Part shown: positions 18,968-32,364 of the stretch, piece by piece
Numbering within the stretch: the stretch's first letter is position 1
Layout of the letters: every line of letters begins with the position of its first letter
NCBI GenBank assembly: GCA_963765815.1
Contig: CAVXXT010000007.1
Coordinates: forward strand, 620,001 to 684,000
From: DATLNF01 sp963765815
GTDB taxonomy: Bacteria > Actinomycetota > Actinomycetes > BP-191
Reading direction: 5' to 3'
DNA length: 64,000 nucleotides
Notes under the pieces: generated by a model
Database searches by the model: none
What the model saw: the letters and a program-made list of their open reading frames with translations, nothing else
What the model was told of the DNA's origin: nothing
Position numbers and translations under genes: made by a program

Positions 18968-19563
18968 ACCGAGGGTGCGGGGGGAGTCGGCGCCGCCGGG
19001 CCGGTGCCGAAGTCGACGCGGACCGGCGCGCGCGCAGCTTCGTCGTTCTCCTCGAAGTAGTCCGCCTTCTCGAAGTGCCACATGCTCGCGACGATCGACG
19101 AGGGGAACGTGTCGATGCGCGTGTTGTAGCCGCGCACGTTGGCGTTGTAGAACCGCCGACCCGCAGCGATCCGGTCTTCTGTCTCGCCGAGCTGCGACTG
19201 CAGCATCGCGAACTGCGAGTCGGCCTTGAGGTCGGGGTACGCCTCCGCGACCGCGAGCAGCCCGCGCAGCGACGCGGTCAGCGCTGTCTCGTCCGCGGCC
19301 TGCTCGGCGATCGAGCCGCTCGGCGCGGTCGCCTTCGCGCGCGCGTTGACGACCGCCTCGAGGGCACCACGCTCGTGGGCGGCGTACCCCTTCACCGTCT
19401 CGACCAGGTTCGGGATCAGGTCGTAGCGACGTCGCAGCTCGACGTCGATCTGCTTCCAGCTCTCCTCGATGAGGTTGCGCTGCCGCGCGAATCGGTTGTA
19501 CGACGCGATCACGGCGACGACGAGCACGGCGACGACGCCGAGCACGATCAGCAGACCGGACAT
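18964..19563 (-). CDS. LemA family protein
   Basis: A 199-residue protein with one N-terminal membrane anchor (residues 3-21) and a long helical domain containing the LemA signature RQRNLIEESWKQIDVELRRRYDLIPNLVETVKGYAAHE and FYNANVRGYNTRIDTFPSSIVA. Function in bacteria is unclear. The C-terminus is proline-rich. It lies in an operon with two related membrane-anchored proteins and tesB, overlapping tesB by 4 nt. Confidence 0.92.
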   Translation of the reverse strand: MSGLLIVLGVVAVLVVAVIASYNRFARQRNLIEESWKQIDVELRRRYDLIPNLVETVKGYAAHERGALEAVVNARAKATAPSGSIAEQAADETALTASLRGLLAVAEAYPDLKADSQFAMLQSQLGETEDRIAAGRRFYNANVRGYNTRIDTFPSSIVASMWHFEKADYFEENDEAARAPVRVDFGTGPAAPTPPAPSV

Positions 19564-19602
19564 GTGAGAGCCCCCCAGCGGCCCGACGGTGGTGGGGCGA
19601 TC

Positions 19603-20310
19603 CTAGCGACGGCCCGCCCAGACGAAGCTCGGTACGCCGTCGACGAACGCGGCGAGCGCCTCGACCTGCCGGCACAGTGTGTCGACCGTGTGCTGGCCGC
19701 GGTCCACCGCGATCAGGTCCGAGCCGCACACGCGCAAGGAGCCGGTGAACCCGGAGCGCAGCAGCGCGTCCATGGTCCTCGGCGGCAGCACGTCGGACGC
19801 GAGCTTCGGGTCGGCGCAGCTGACGCGGAACCGCCGGTTGAACGCCTCGCTCTCGAGCTCGATGTCATCTGGGCTGACCGCCGACCGCACCCGACCGGCG
19901 AGTCCCTCCTGGGCGACTTCCAGGGCCGGCAGCGCCGTGGGCATGGCCACCGATGCGACGCGGAACCGCTGCGTCACCGTCTCCTCGCTGCCGTCGGATC
20001 CGGGCGAGCTCTCCGTGTAGGAGTAGTCGAACGCCACGAAGGCTCGCGCGCCGACCGTGCCGGTCACCACCTGAGCAGCGTGCCGGTCGTCGCCCACCCC
20101 GAACGGTCGGCACTGCCACCGCTGCTCCAGCCCGAACGGGTCGATGCCGTGGTAGTCCCATCCGCGCTGCGTCGCATAGGCGAACAACCCCAGCCGGCGG
20201 TCCTTGTCCCTGCGATAGCTGCGCACGGCGGTCGTGCCGACGACAACCAGCAGCGCGATGCCGACGGCCGGGACGATCCGGGCCATGACGATGAAGCCGG
20301 TGTCGCTCAC
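19603..20310 (-). CDS. membrane-anchored protein, DUF3137-like, paralogue 2
   Basis: A 235-residue protein with one N-terminal membrane segment (FIVMARIVPAVGIALLVVVGTTAV) and a soluble domain. It shares with its upstream neighbour the blocks GxxFGLxxRWxxxPFGxGxxRxAxxVxxGTV, FDYxY, DDIELESExFNRRFRV and ASDVLxPRTMxALLRSG, so the two are tandem paralogues. The look is that of DUF3137-type proteins, but I am not certain of the family. GTG start overlaps the neighbour's stop (GTGA). It is followed by lemA after 39 nt. Confidence 0.75.
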   Translation of the reverse strand: MSDTGFIVMARIVPAVGIALLVVVGTTAVRSYRRDKDRRLGLFAYATQRGWDYHGIDPFGLEQRWQCRPFGVGDDRHAAQVVTGTVGARAFVAFDYSYTESSPGSDGSEETVTQRFRVASVAMPTALPALEVAQEGLAGRVRSAVSPDDIELESEAFNRRFRVSCADPKLASDVLPPRTMDALLRSGFTGSLRVCGSDLIAVDRGQHTVDTLCRQVEALAAFVDGVPSFVWAGRR

Positions 20311-20993
20311 GGGCCGGCCGCAGGATCGACGCCGTGGTCCTTCCAGACGAACGACGGGATCGAGTCGACCACCGTCGTGAGCGTCGAGATGCGCGCGAGG
20401 ATCTCCAGTGGTGACTGCTTGCCGTCGTCCCACGCCAGCACGTCCGTGCCGGTGACGCGCCAGCTCGGGCAGCCGCTGCGCAGCAGCGCCTCCATCGTCC
20501 GCGGCGTGAGCACATCAGAGGCGAACTTGGCGTCGCCCCGCACCCGGAAGGCCCGGTTGAAGTCCTCGCTCTCCAGCTCGATGTCGTCCATGCCCAGCAC
20601 GCTGCCGAAGCGCGTCAGCACGTTCTCCGGCCCGACCTCCAGCGACGGGAGGTACGTCGGCAGCCCGAGCACGCAGACGCCGTAGCTGTAGGTCCGGGTC
20701 GACGAGGTCTTCCCGTTGCTGGTCGTGACCTTGTAGCGGTAGTCGAATGCGACCATCGGGTGGCCGTTGACCGTCCCGCTCAGGACGTTGGACGCGCGAC
20801 GGGAGTGGCCGATGCCGAACGGCGCGTCCGACCAGCGGTCGTCGAGACCGAGGCGGTTCTCCGGCGAGAACGTCCAGCCTTTCGCCGCGGCGAAGGACGC
20901 GAGAGCCGCGCGCCGCTTCTGCTCCTGCTGGTAGGCCCACCACCCGATCGCGATCGCCGCCGCGATCGCGACGACGACCAGCAGCGCGCTCAC
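20307..20993 (-). CDS. membrane-anchored protein, DUF3137-like, paralogue 1
   Basis: A 228-residue protein: N-terminal membrane helix (LLVVVAIAAAIAIGWWAY), then a soluble domain homologous to the next gene (PFGIGHSRRASNVLSGTV, FDYRYKV, DDIELESEDFNRAFRV, ASDVLTPRTMEALLRSG). The GTG start overlaps the pyrE stop by 4 nt. Position beside lemA suggests a joint envelope role, which is inference. Confidence 0.75.
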   Translation of the reverse strand: MSALLVVVAIAAAIAIGWWAYQQEQKRRAALASFAAAKGWTFSPENRLGLDDRWSDAPFGIGHSRRASNVLSGTVNGHPMVAFDYRYKVTTSNGKTSSTRTYSYGVCVLGLPTYLPSLEVGPENVLTRFGSVLGMDDIELESEDFNRAFRVRGDAKFASDVLTPRTMEALLRSGCPSWRVTGTDVLAWDDGKQSPLEILARISTLTTVVDSIPSFVWKDHGVDPAAGP

Positions 20994-21538
20994 CCAGGCA
21001 GGTTGAGCTCGTCGACGCCGTACGCGAAGACGTACGGAAGGCCCTCGGCGGCGACCTTCTCGTCGGCGCCGGTCGCGCGGTCGACGATCACCGCGACGCC
21101 GACGACGTCTGCCCCCGCCTCGCGCAGCGCCGCGACCGCTGCGAGCGGAGATGCGCCGGTGGTGCTGGTGTCCTCGACCGCGAGAACCCGCCGACCCGTC
21201 ACGTCGGGTCCCTCGATCCGCCGCTGCAGGCCGTGCGCCTTCGCCTCCTTGCGGACGACGAACGCGTCGAGGTGGCGACCCCGCGCCGCGGCCGCGTGCA
21301 GCATCGCCGCGGCCACCGGGTCGGCGCCCATCGTGAGCCCGCCGACAGCGTCGTAGTCGAGATCGGCGGTCGCGTCGAGCAGCACGCGTCCCACCAGCGG
21401 CGCCGCCTCGCCGGACAGCGTGATTCGGCGCAAGTCGACGTAGTAGTCGGCCTCGCGCCCGCTGCTGAGCGTCACGCGACCGTGGATCACGGCATCCCGG
21501 CGGATCAGGTCGAGCAGGGCGGCGCGGTCGTCGGTCAC
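20990..21538 (-). CDS. pyrE: orotate phosphoribosyltransferase
   Basis: PyrE transfers phosphoribose from PRPP to orotate in pyrimidine synthesis. The PRPP motif is RVLAVEDTSTTGASPLAAV and the N-terminal part has LSSGREADYYVDLRRITL. I use the GTG at 21538 (GAAAGG upstream), giving 182 residues; a GTG at 21559 adds seven. It leads the operon pyrE-DUF-DUF-lemA-tesB. A -10-like TAGGCT lies at 21575-21580 on the same strand. Confidence 0.93.
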   Translation of the reverse strand: MTDDRAALLDLIRRDAVIHGRVTLSSGREADYYVDLRRITLSGEAAPLVGRVLLDATADLDYDAVGGLTMGADPVAAAMLHAAAARGRHLDAFVVRKEAKAHGLQRRIEGPDVTGRRVLAVEDTSTTGASPLAAVAALREAGADVVGVAVIVDRATGADEKVAAEGLPYVFAYGVDELNLPG

Positions 21539-21693
21539 GGAGCGGCCTTTCGTCGTCACGGAGCGGCGCGGGGAAGCCTACGGCCTCGTCACGATGTCCT
21601 CGCCGGGCGGTGAGGTCAGGGCCCGGCGCGGTTTCCTCGCCGCACGGATCGGACATCGACCGAGCAGGACATTCCCAGCCCAGGAGAGCAGTC

Positions 21694-22089
21694 GTGGACA
21701 TCCCCGAGCAGCGCGTTCACACCACGCTGCCGGCTGCCCGCGTCTCCGCCGCGCACGCGCGACGCTTCGTGAGCGACACGCTGCGGTCGTGGTCGGTCCC
21801 GGCCGACTCGCTCGACACCGCCTGCCTGCTGACGACCGAGCTGGTGACCAACGCGGTGCTGCACGCGGGCACGGACGTCGCCCTCGATGTCGAGAGCTGG
21901 GACCACCTGCTCCGGATCGAGGTCACCGATGCCTCGGCGGCCATGCCCAAGCCCCGCAGCGACGACCCGCACCTCGGCACGACCGGCCGCGGGCTGGCGC
22001 TGGTGAAGCGCTTGTCCAGCACCTGGGGCGTCACCCCCCGGGAGCCGGGGAAGTGCGTGTGGTTCGAGCTGTCGACCGCTGGCGACTGA
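21694..22089 (+). CDS. ATP-binding protein, RsbW/anti-sigma kinase-like
   Basis: A 131-residue HATPase_c_2 protein. The N-box is TELVTNAVLHAG and the G-box is TTGRGLALVKRLSSTWG. Such small GHKL ATPases act as anti-sigma factors or kinases of anti-anti-sigma factors; no partner is encoded beside it. The GTG at 21694 has AGGAGAG upstream. It diverges from pyrE. Confidence 0.85.
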   Translation: MDIPEQRVHTTLPAARVSAAHARRFVSDTLRSWSVPADSLDTACLLTTELVTNAVLHAGTDVALDVESWDHLLRIEVTDASAAMPKPRSDDPHLGTTGRGLALVKRLSSTWGVTPREPGKCVWFELSTAGD

Positions 22090-22104
22090 CTCGGCGCCGA
22101 TCGG

Positions 22105-24672
22105 CTAGGCCGCGCTGGCCCGGGTGCGTCGCCGGTGCGCCACGGTGGCTCCTGCCGCGCCCATGGCGACCAGCACCAGGACGGCGTACGGCGCCTCGGG
22201 GACGACCGGCGACGGGTCGTACGGCGTCGCGTCGGTCGCCTGGACCTGCCAGCCCTGGCCCGTGGTCGCGGGGGTGCCGCGGTAGGAGAACGCGAAGTAG
22301 GGCGCACCGAGGCACGGGTTGGTGACCACGCCGTCCGGGCGGAGGAAGTTGTTCTTCATCACCCGTCCGCACGGCGTGCGCCGGGCCGCCTCGTGCGGGT
22401 CGTTGCCGACGCTCGGCGGGATGTTCTCCTTCGGCGGCCGCGCGGTGCCCTGCGGGTTGCCCGCGCTGTAGTCACCGGTGTCGAAGTAGACGATCGCGCT
22501 GCCGGTGTAGGGGTAGGCGCTGATCCGCGGCACGCCCCAGACCGGCGTGACGTCCTCGGACCGACCGACCTCAAGCGGCCGTGGGTCGACGGCAGCGCCG
22601 GCGCTGCGCGCGGCAGTATCGGCAGTGATGTTGCCGACCTGGTGGTCGCCGAACGAGACCTGGTACATCACGCGATGCGGCGGCGTGTTGGGCAGCGGGT
22701 GGTCGGTGAGCTGGTTGACGTAGCCGTTGGGGTCCGAGCGGTCCCAGAGGATCTGGATGAGCGAGAGCAGCAGCGGGCGCTGGAACTCGCTCTTGTACGT
22801 CGTGTACAGCGGGATCGAGTAGAGCGCGAAGTCCTTGCTGCGGCGCAGCAGCGTCGAGTAGTTGATGCCCGGGACGCCGAGGACGCCGGAGTCGATGTCC
22901 GGGGCGACGGCGAGCAACGTGCCGCCGTAGATGCCGCCCTGACTGTTGCCGTCGTAGTAGGCGCGCGTGGTGTCGATGAACGACGTCATCGCGCCACCGG
23001 GCCCCTTCGGCACCTGGAAGGCCGCGTTGGTCGACAGGCCGGTCGGGTGGATCATCAGCCGGGCGAGGTAGAGGAAGTTCAGGACGCCCTGCTGCACGTG
23101 GTCGGTGAGCGCGGGGAAGCGGTCCATGTCGACGAGCGCCTGCGCCGCAGTCGCGATGTCGACCGTCGCCATGCCCTCCCAGTCGGTGGCGCAGTACATG
23201 AAGCCGTGCTCGGAGACCATGTCGCTGACCTGGCCCTGGCCGACCTCGCCCTGCCCGCCGAAGAGGCCGTGGCCGTAGAGCGACGGCCGCAGCTTCTCGA
23301 ACGGCGACGTCGCGTTGACGGTCCGCTGCGGGATCTTGCAGGTGAACTTCGGCTTCGACACGTTGCCGGGGATCTGCAGCGGCGTGGTCTGGTCGAGGTC
23401 AGCGGGAGAGAACGCGAATGACCCGCCGGGCAGGCAGTTCGGCGTCGTGACGTAACACGGCACCGTGAACGTGCCGGTGACGGTGCGCCCGACCTTCGGG
23501 TCTGCGGAGTTCTCGACGGTGTCGACGGTGAATGCCGGAGCGCTGCCCTGCACGACGCGGTCGGCCATCGTGGTGTCGCCGAGCTGGCGGAACGCGTCGT
23601 TGCGGATGGCGAGCATCCGACCGGCGATGTTGCGGGCGCTCGCGATGCTGAAGTCCCACGCCTGGTAGAGCTCGTCGCGGGCGAAGCCGGCTTCTCCCAG
23701 CACCGGGAAGACGTCGGCCTCGAAGTGCGCCTGACGGCCCTTCACCCCGAGCACCGCGCCGGTGGCGTCACGGAGCGCGACGAATCCGGGGGGCGCGGGC
23801 AGCGTCCGGTCGAACTGGTCGCGGATGTGCCGCATGCCCACGACGTACCGGTGGCCGTTGATGAAGTTCTTGGCCGGTCGGATGATGAAGTTGACGTTGA
23901 CCGTGTTCTGCGGCCGGGACTTGCCCTGCTTGGGGTTGGGCAGCCCGGTCTCCGCACTGAGCGTCTCCGTGACGGCGAGCGGGCGGAGCGGGTTGACGTC
24001 GATCTCGGTCCAGATCGGGTGCCGCTTGCCGGTCTGCACGTCGATGACGACGACCGGGGCGTCGGGCGCGAGGTAGCGCTGCATGTCGGTGATCGGCACG
24101 GAGCCGGTCTTGAGCAGGGCCGCGGGATTGTCGAGGCCGGGCACCCGGATGACGATCATCTGGCCGGGCGAGAAGCCGTCGCTGACGTTGTACGGCGCGG
24201 GGGTGATCGGCTTGCCGGCGGTGTCCCTCGGCATGCCGGCGATCGGCAGGTTGAGCCGCCGGTTGGCGCCGGTGCCGGTGGTGAACAGGTCGTTGGGGAA
24301 CGGCGTCATGCAGGATCCGCCGTCGGATCCCTGGAGGAACGCGTCGTCGGCGGTGTGGTCGCAGCCGTCGGGGTTCTTCGGGTCCGGGAACTTCGTCGGG
24401 ATCGGGCTGTCGGCGGGCCGCGGGTTGGCGTCCTTAGCGGTCGGCGGGGTGGCCGACGTGTACGACGACTCGACCGCGCCGATCCGGCTGTCGCCGGTCG
24501 GGACAGCGACCGGGCTGCCTCCGCCGGAGATCGTGAGCAGGGCACCGACGACGACCACGCCGAGGACGGCGCGCGAGGGTCGAACGATCACGAAAGGGCT
24601 CCGGGGGGCTGCGCGAACACGGTGGGCGCGACCGGACATCCTTCGCCGGGGCGACCGTGATTCCTTCCGCAT
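22105..24672 (-). CDS. large exported alpha/beta-hydrolase-like protein with C-terminal anchor
   Basis: About 855 residues. A basic N-terminus and hydrophobic core (AVLGVVVVGALLTISGG) form a signal peptide. The nucleophile elbow is GNSQG (YYDGNSQGGIYGG, about two thirds along), preceded by SLYGHGLFGGQGEVGQGQV and WEGMA, as in secreted lipase/esterase-like enzymes. The C-terminus reads VPEAPYAVLVLVAMGAAGATVAHRRRTRASAA: a short motif, one membrane helix and a basic tail, the layout of a sorting/anchoring signal. Start is uncertain: ATG at 24672 is used, 24639 and 24723 are alternatives. Substrate unknown. Confidence 0.8.
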   Translation of the reverse strand: MRKESRSPRRRMSGRAHRVRAAPRSPFVIVRPSRAVLGVVVVGALLTISGGGSPVAVPTGDSRIGAVESSYTSATPPTAKDANPRPADSPIPTKFPDPKNPDGCDHTADDAFLQGSDGGSCMTPFPNDLFTTGTGANRRLNLPIAGMPRDTAGKPITPAPYNVSDGFSPGQMIVIRVPGLDNPAALLKTGSVPITDMQRYLAPDAPVVVIDVQTGKRHPIWTEIDVNPLRPLAVTETLSAETGLPNPKQGKSRPQNTVNVNFIIRPAKNFINGHRYVVGMRHIRDQFDRTLPAPPGFVALRDATGAVLGVKGRQAHFEADVFPVLGEAGFARDELYQAWDFSIASARNIAGRMLAIRNDAFRQLGDTTMADRVVQGSAPAFTVDTVENSADPKVGRTVTGTFTVPCYVTTPNCLPGGSFAFSPADLDQTTPLQIPGNVSKPKFTCKIPQRTVNATSPFEKLRPSLYGHGLFGGQGEVGQGQVSDMVSEHGFMYCATDWEGMATVDIATAAQALVDMDRFPALTDHVQQGVLNFLYLARLMIHPTGLSTNAAFQVPKGPGGAMTSFIDTTRAYYDGNSQGGIYGGTLLAVAPDIDSGVLGVPGINYSTLLRRSKDFALYSIPLYTTYKSEFQRPLLLSLIQILWDRSDPNGYVNQLTDHPLPNTPPHRVMYQVSFGDHQVGNITADTAARSAGAAVDPRPLEVGRSEDVTPVWGVPRISAYPYTGSAIVYFDTGDYSAGNPQGTARPPKENIPPSVGNDPHEAARRTPCGRVMKNNFLRPDGVVTNPCLGAPYFAFSYRGTPATTGQGWQVQATDATPYDPSPVVPEAPYAVLVLVAMGAAGATVAHRRRTRASAA

Positions 24673-24700
24673 CGGACGTTCCGGACGCGAACCTGCCGTC

Positions 24701-25483
24701 TTACCCGCGTTCGGCCGATTCACGCCTGATCCGACCGGCCGTACGGCGTACCGCTGAACGCGGAAGCAGCCGGGTGACCACCGCCACGGCCTGGTAGATC
24801 CGCCCCGGGACGCTCAGCGCGCGGCCCGCCGCGAAGTCCCGCAGCGCCTCGCTGACGACGGCGTCGACGTCCATCCACATCCTGGCCGGGGTGCCGGTCT
24901 TGTCGATGCCGGCGCGGGCGTGGAACTCGGTGTGCGTGAAGCCCGGGCATAGCGCCATGACCCGCACCCCGCTGCCACGCAGCTGCTCGTGCAGCGACTC
25001 GCTGAACGCGGTGACGAACGCCTTGGAGGCGCCGTACGTCGCGTTGGGCAGTCCCGGCACCAGGCCCGCGACCGACGACACGTTGATGACGCCGCCGCCG
25101 CGCCGCTCCTTCATCGGCCCGAGCGCGGCGTGCGTGAGGCGGACGACGGCGAGGACGTTGAGCCGGACCTCGGCGTCCTCCGCGTCGACGGCGATGTCCA
25201 CGAAGTCGCCGTGGTTGCCGAACCCGGCGTTGTTGACGAGCAGGTCGACGCCCGTGCGCAGCCGCGCCTCGACGGTCGCCCGCTGGACGTCGTCTACCAG
25301 GTCGGCGGCGATCACCTCCGCGGCGCAGCCGTGCGCGGCCGCGAGCTCCTCGGCCAGCGCGTCGAGCCGCGCACGGTCGCGCGCGACCAGGACGAGGTCG
25401 TGGCCGCGCGCGCCCAGCTGGCGGGCGAACTCCGCGCCGATCCCGCTGGACGCTCCGGTGATGAGGGCAACTGGTCGGCTCAT
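24701..25483 (-). CDS. short-chain dehydrogenase/reductase
   Basis: A 260-residue SDR. The cofactor motif is TGASSGIG (residues 9-16), NNAGFG follows, and the catalytic set is S-x(n)-YGASK (VINVSSVAGLVPGLPNATYGASKAF). The C-terminal part (GIDKTGTPARMWMDVDAVVSEALRDFAAGRALSVPG) resembles DltE/YqjQ-type SDRs. Arg at the position after the second beta strand (ARDRARL) suggests NADPH. Substrate unknown. Confidence 0.88.
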   Translation of the reverse strand: MSRPVALITGASSGIGAEFARQLGARGHDLVLVARDRARLDALAEELAAAHGCAAEVIAADLVDDVQRATVEARLRTGVDLLVNNAGFGNHGDFVDIAVDAEDAEVRLNVLAVVRLTHAALGPMKERRGGGVINVSSVAGLVPGLPNATYGASKAFVTAFSESLHEQLRGSGVRVMALCPGFTHTEFHARAGIDKTGTPARMWMDVDAVVSEALRDFAAGRALSVPGRIYQAVAVVTRLLPRSAVRRTAGRIRRESAERG

Positions 25484-25508
25484 GCCGCCCATCCTGTCCG
25501 ACGTCTTG

Positions 25509-28097
<2,589 letters not shown>

Positions 28098-28128
28098 GGG
28101 GTACTCCGGGTGGTTCGGGTGGTTCGGG

Positions 28129-28530
28129 TCAGCGTCGGCGCCACACGACGACGCCGGGCTTGGGCACGGGAACGAGCTCCCGCTTGTACGACGCGTGCAC
28201 CGCGGCCTCGCGCCGCGACGTCTCGAGCAGCTGTTCCTCGAGCCGCTCCTGCATCTCGACGAGACGCGACTGCAGGGCGAGCACCTGGTTCTGCAGCTCG
28301 ATCACGCGCTTGATGCCGGCCAGGTTGACGCCGTCATCCTGTGAGAGGCGCTGCACTTCTCGCAGCAGCGCGACGTCACGCTCGCTGTAGCGGCGACCGC
28401 GCCCCTGCGCCCGGCCAGGGGTGACCAGGCCGAGCCGGTCGTAGCCGCGCAGCGTCTGCGGGTGCATGCCGGCCAGCTCGGCCGCGACCGAGATCACGTA
28501 GACCGGGCGGTCGTCGTACACCTCACTCAT
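28129..28530 (-). CDS. hspR: heat-shock repressor HspR (MerR family)
   Basis: HspR represses the dnaK operon by binding HAIR sites with DnaK as co-repressor. The 133-residue protein has the MerR HTH (YVISVAAELAGMHPQTLRGYDRLGLVTPGRAQGRGRRYSERDVALLREVQRL) and a coiled coil (LQNQVLALQSRLVEMQERLEEQLLETSRR). It overlaps the dnaJ end by 8 nt and is followed by clpB. Confidence 0.96.
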   Translation of the reverse strand: MSEVYDDRPVYVISVAAELAGMHPQTLRGYDRLGLVTPGRAQGRGRRYSERDVALLREVQRLSQDDGVNLAGIKRVIELQNQVLALQSRLVEMQERLEEQLLETSRREAAVHASYKRELVPVPKPGVVVWRRR

Positions 28531-29680
28531 CGGTCGTCACCGTCGCGGGGCGCAGGTGCGCGCGCAGGTCGTCGCCCGGCTGCTCCTTGGCGAGCGCCTC
28601 GAGCGCCTTGCGCGCAGCGGCGGACACCTTCTGCGGTACGGCGACCTCGACGGTCACCAGCAGATCCCCAGCGCCGCCCTGCTTGCGCGGGACACCGCGA
28701 CCACGGACCCGCAGGATTCGCCCGGACGAGGTGCCCGGCGCGAGCCGCACCGTGACGGGGGCGTCGAGTGTCGGCACGGTGATCTCGGCGCCGAGCGCGG
28801 CCTCCGCGATCGTCACCGGCAGGGCCATCGTGAGGTGGCTGCCGGAACGGCCGAAGATCTGGTGCGGCCGTACGTGCGTCACGACGAAGAGGTCGCCGGC
28901 GGGCGCGTCACGCTCCCCGGGCGAGCCCTTGCCGGCCAGCCGGATGCGCTGACCGTCCGCGACACCCGGCGGGATCCGCACGGTGAGCGTCCGCTCCTGC
29001 GTCGTGACGCCACGACCTCCGCAGTCGGCACACGGTTCGTCGACGACCGACCCGGAGCCCCGGCAGTCGCGGCACGGCTCGGAGAAGGCGAAGCCGCCCT
29101 GAGCAGAGCTGACCGACCCGCTGCCGCCGCAGGTGCCGCAACGCCGGGGGGAGGTGCCGGGCCGGGCACCGGAGCCGTGACACGTCCGGCAGGCGTGCGG
29201 GCTGGCGAGCCGCAACGGCACCGTCACGCCGTGGACCGCGTCGACGAAGTCCAGCGTCACCTCGGTCTCGACGTCGGCGCCCCGGCGAGGAGCGCGACGA
29301 CGCTGGCCGCCGAACATCCCACCCAGCACGTCGCCGAGCCCGCCGTCAGCCCCGCCGAAGAGGTCATCGAGGTTGACGGACGGCCCGCCGCCGAAGCCGC
29401 CGTTGGAGCGGAAGCCACCCCCGCCTGGGCGGAAGCCGCCGCTGCCGAAGAGCGACCGGGCCTCGTCGTACTCCGCTCGGCGCTTGTCGTCGGAGAGCAC
29501 GTCGTAGGCCTCGGAGACGGTCTTGAACCGCTCCTCGGCCGCGGCGTCGCCGCCGTTCTTGTCCGGGTGCAGGGTGCGGGCCAGCGTGCGGTAGGCCTTC
29601 TTGATCTCCGCGGGCGACGCGTCCTTCGCCACGCCGAGAGCGGCGTAGTAGTCCTTCTCGACGAAGTCGCGCACACCCAT
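28523..29680 (-). CDS. dnaJ: chaperone DnaJ
   Basis: A 385-residue type I J-protein that stimulates DnaK's ATPase. It has the J domain with HPD (RTLHPDKNGGD), a Gly/Phe-rich linker (FGSGGFRPGGGGFRSNGGFGGG), four CxxCxGxG zinc repeats (CRTCHGSG, CGTCGGSG, CRDCRGSG, CADCGGRG) and the C-terminal substrate domains. The gene is 9 nt after grpE and overlaps hspR. Confidence 0.97.
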   Translation of the reverse strand: MGVRDFVEKDYYAALGVAKDASPAEIKKAYRTLARTLHPDKNGGDAAAEERFKTVSEAYDVLSDDKRRAEYDEARSLFGSGGFRPGGGGFRSNGGFGGGPSVNLDDLFGGADGGLGDVLGGMFGGQRRRAPRRGADVETEVTLDFVDAVHGVTVPLRLASPHACRTCHGSGARPGTSPRRCGTCGGSGSVSSAQGGFAFSEPCRDCRGSGSVVDEPCADCGGRGVTTQERTLTVRIPPGVADGQRIRLAGKGSPGERDAPAGDLFVVTHVRPHQIFGRSGSHLTMALPVTIAEAALGAEITVPTLDAPVTVRLAPGTSSGRILRVRGRGVPRKQGGAGDLLVTVEVAVPQKVSAAARKALEALAKEQPGDDLRAHLRPATVTTDE

Positions 29681-29689
29681 CGTCGGCGC

Positions 29690-30276
29690 CTACTCGACCT
29701 GCGGGTCGGGGGACGCCACCGGGGAGTCGTCGGCCGGGTCGGCGACCGCGACCATCGCCGGCCGCAGCAGCCGGCCGAGGAAGCTGTAGCCGGGCCGCAT
29801 CACGTCGACGCAGGTCGACGTCGAGACGTCGGCCGAGTGCGCGTGCATCACGGCCTCGTGCCGGGTCGGGTCGAACTCCTCGCCGGCCGCGCCGAACCGC
29901 TCGAGACCGAGCCGGCTGAGCACCAGGTCGAGGCTGTCGGCAACCGTCTTGAAGCCGCCCTCGACCTCGCCGTGGGCGCGGGCGCGCTCGATGTCGTCGA
30001 GCACCGGAAGCAGCTCGGCGACCACCCGCGCCGCGGCCTGCTCGATCACCGCGAGGCGATCGCGCTCGACCCGCTTGCGGTAGTTGTCGAACTCCGCCTT
30101 CAGCCGCTGCAGGTCACCGAGCAGCTCCTCCGAGGTGGAATCCGCAGCCTTCGGCGCGGACTCCGCCTCGGGGAGAACAGCCTCAGGGCGCACTTCACCG
30201 GAGTCGGGGTCGATGCGGCGCTTGTCCCTGACGGTCACTCGTGGCTCCTCCTCGTGGAGGACGTCGGACTCCGACA

Positions 30277-30277
<1 letters not shown>
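29690..30277 (-). CDS. grpE: nucleotide exchange factor GrpE
   Basis: GrpE exchanges ADP on DnaK. The 195-residue protein has a charged N-terminus, the long dimerising helix (LLGDLQRLKAEFDNYRKRVERDRLAVIEQAAARVVAELLPVLDDIERAR) and the beta domain (EEFDPTRHEAVMHAHSADVSTSTCVDVMRPGYSFLGRLLRPAMVAVA). The start overlaps the dnaK stop by one base (TGATG). Confidence 0.96.
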
Positions 30278-32112
<1,835 letters not shown>

Positions 32113-32192
32113 CTGGTCCACCTTCATCTTCTGTCGTGGGTCGGTCCTGCGGCCGCGATCCTCCGGCGTACCGCCAGAGGTTGTCAACCGCT

Positions 32193-32213
32193 CTTGAGCC
32201 TGTACAACTCAAT
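32193..32213 (-). promoter_or_regulatory. HAIR element (HspR operator) upstream of dnaK
   Basis: CTTGAGC, seven bases, ACTCAAT: matches the HAIR consensus CTTGAGT-N7-ACTCAAG at 12 of 14 positions. It lies about 80 nt before the dnaK start on the only promoter region of the operon, in agreement with hspR being the fourth gene. A second TTGCTCAG half-site-like string follows at 32214-32221 but is weaker. Confidence 0.85.
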
Positions 32214-32364
32214 CTTGCTCAGTGTATTCCAGTCAGCCGCACGCGCCCTCACGACGGGTGACCAGATGCTCACGGTGGATGACTAAAACCGCCGATTGGG
32301 GGCATGATGTCGGCAGACGGCCTAATCCAGACGGGGCGGCCACGATCGAGGCGGGTGGGGCTCG

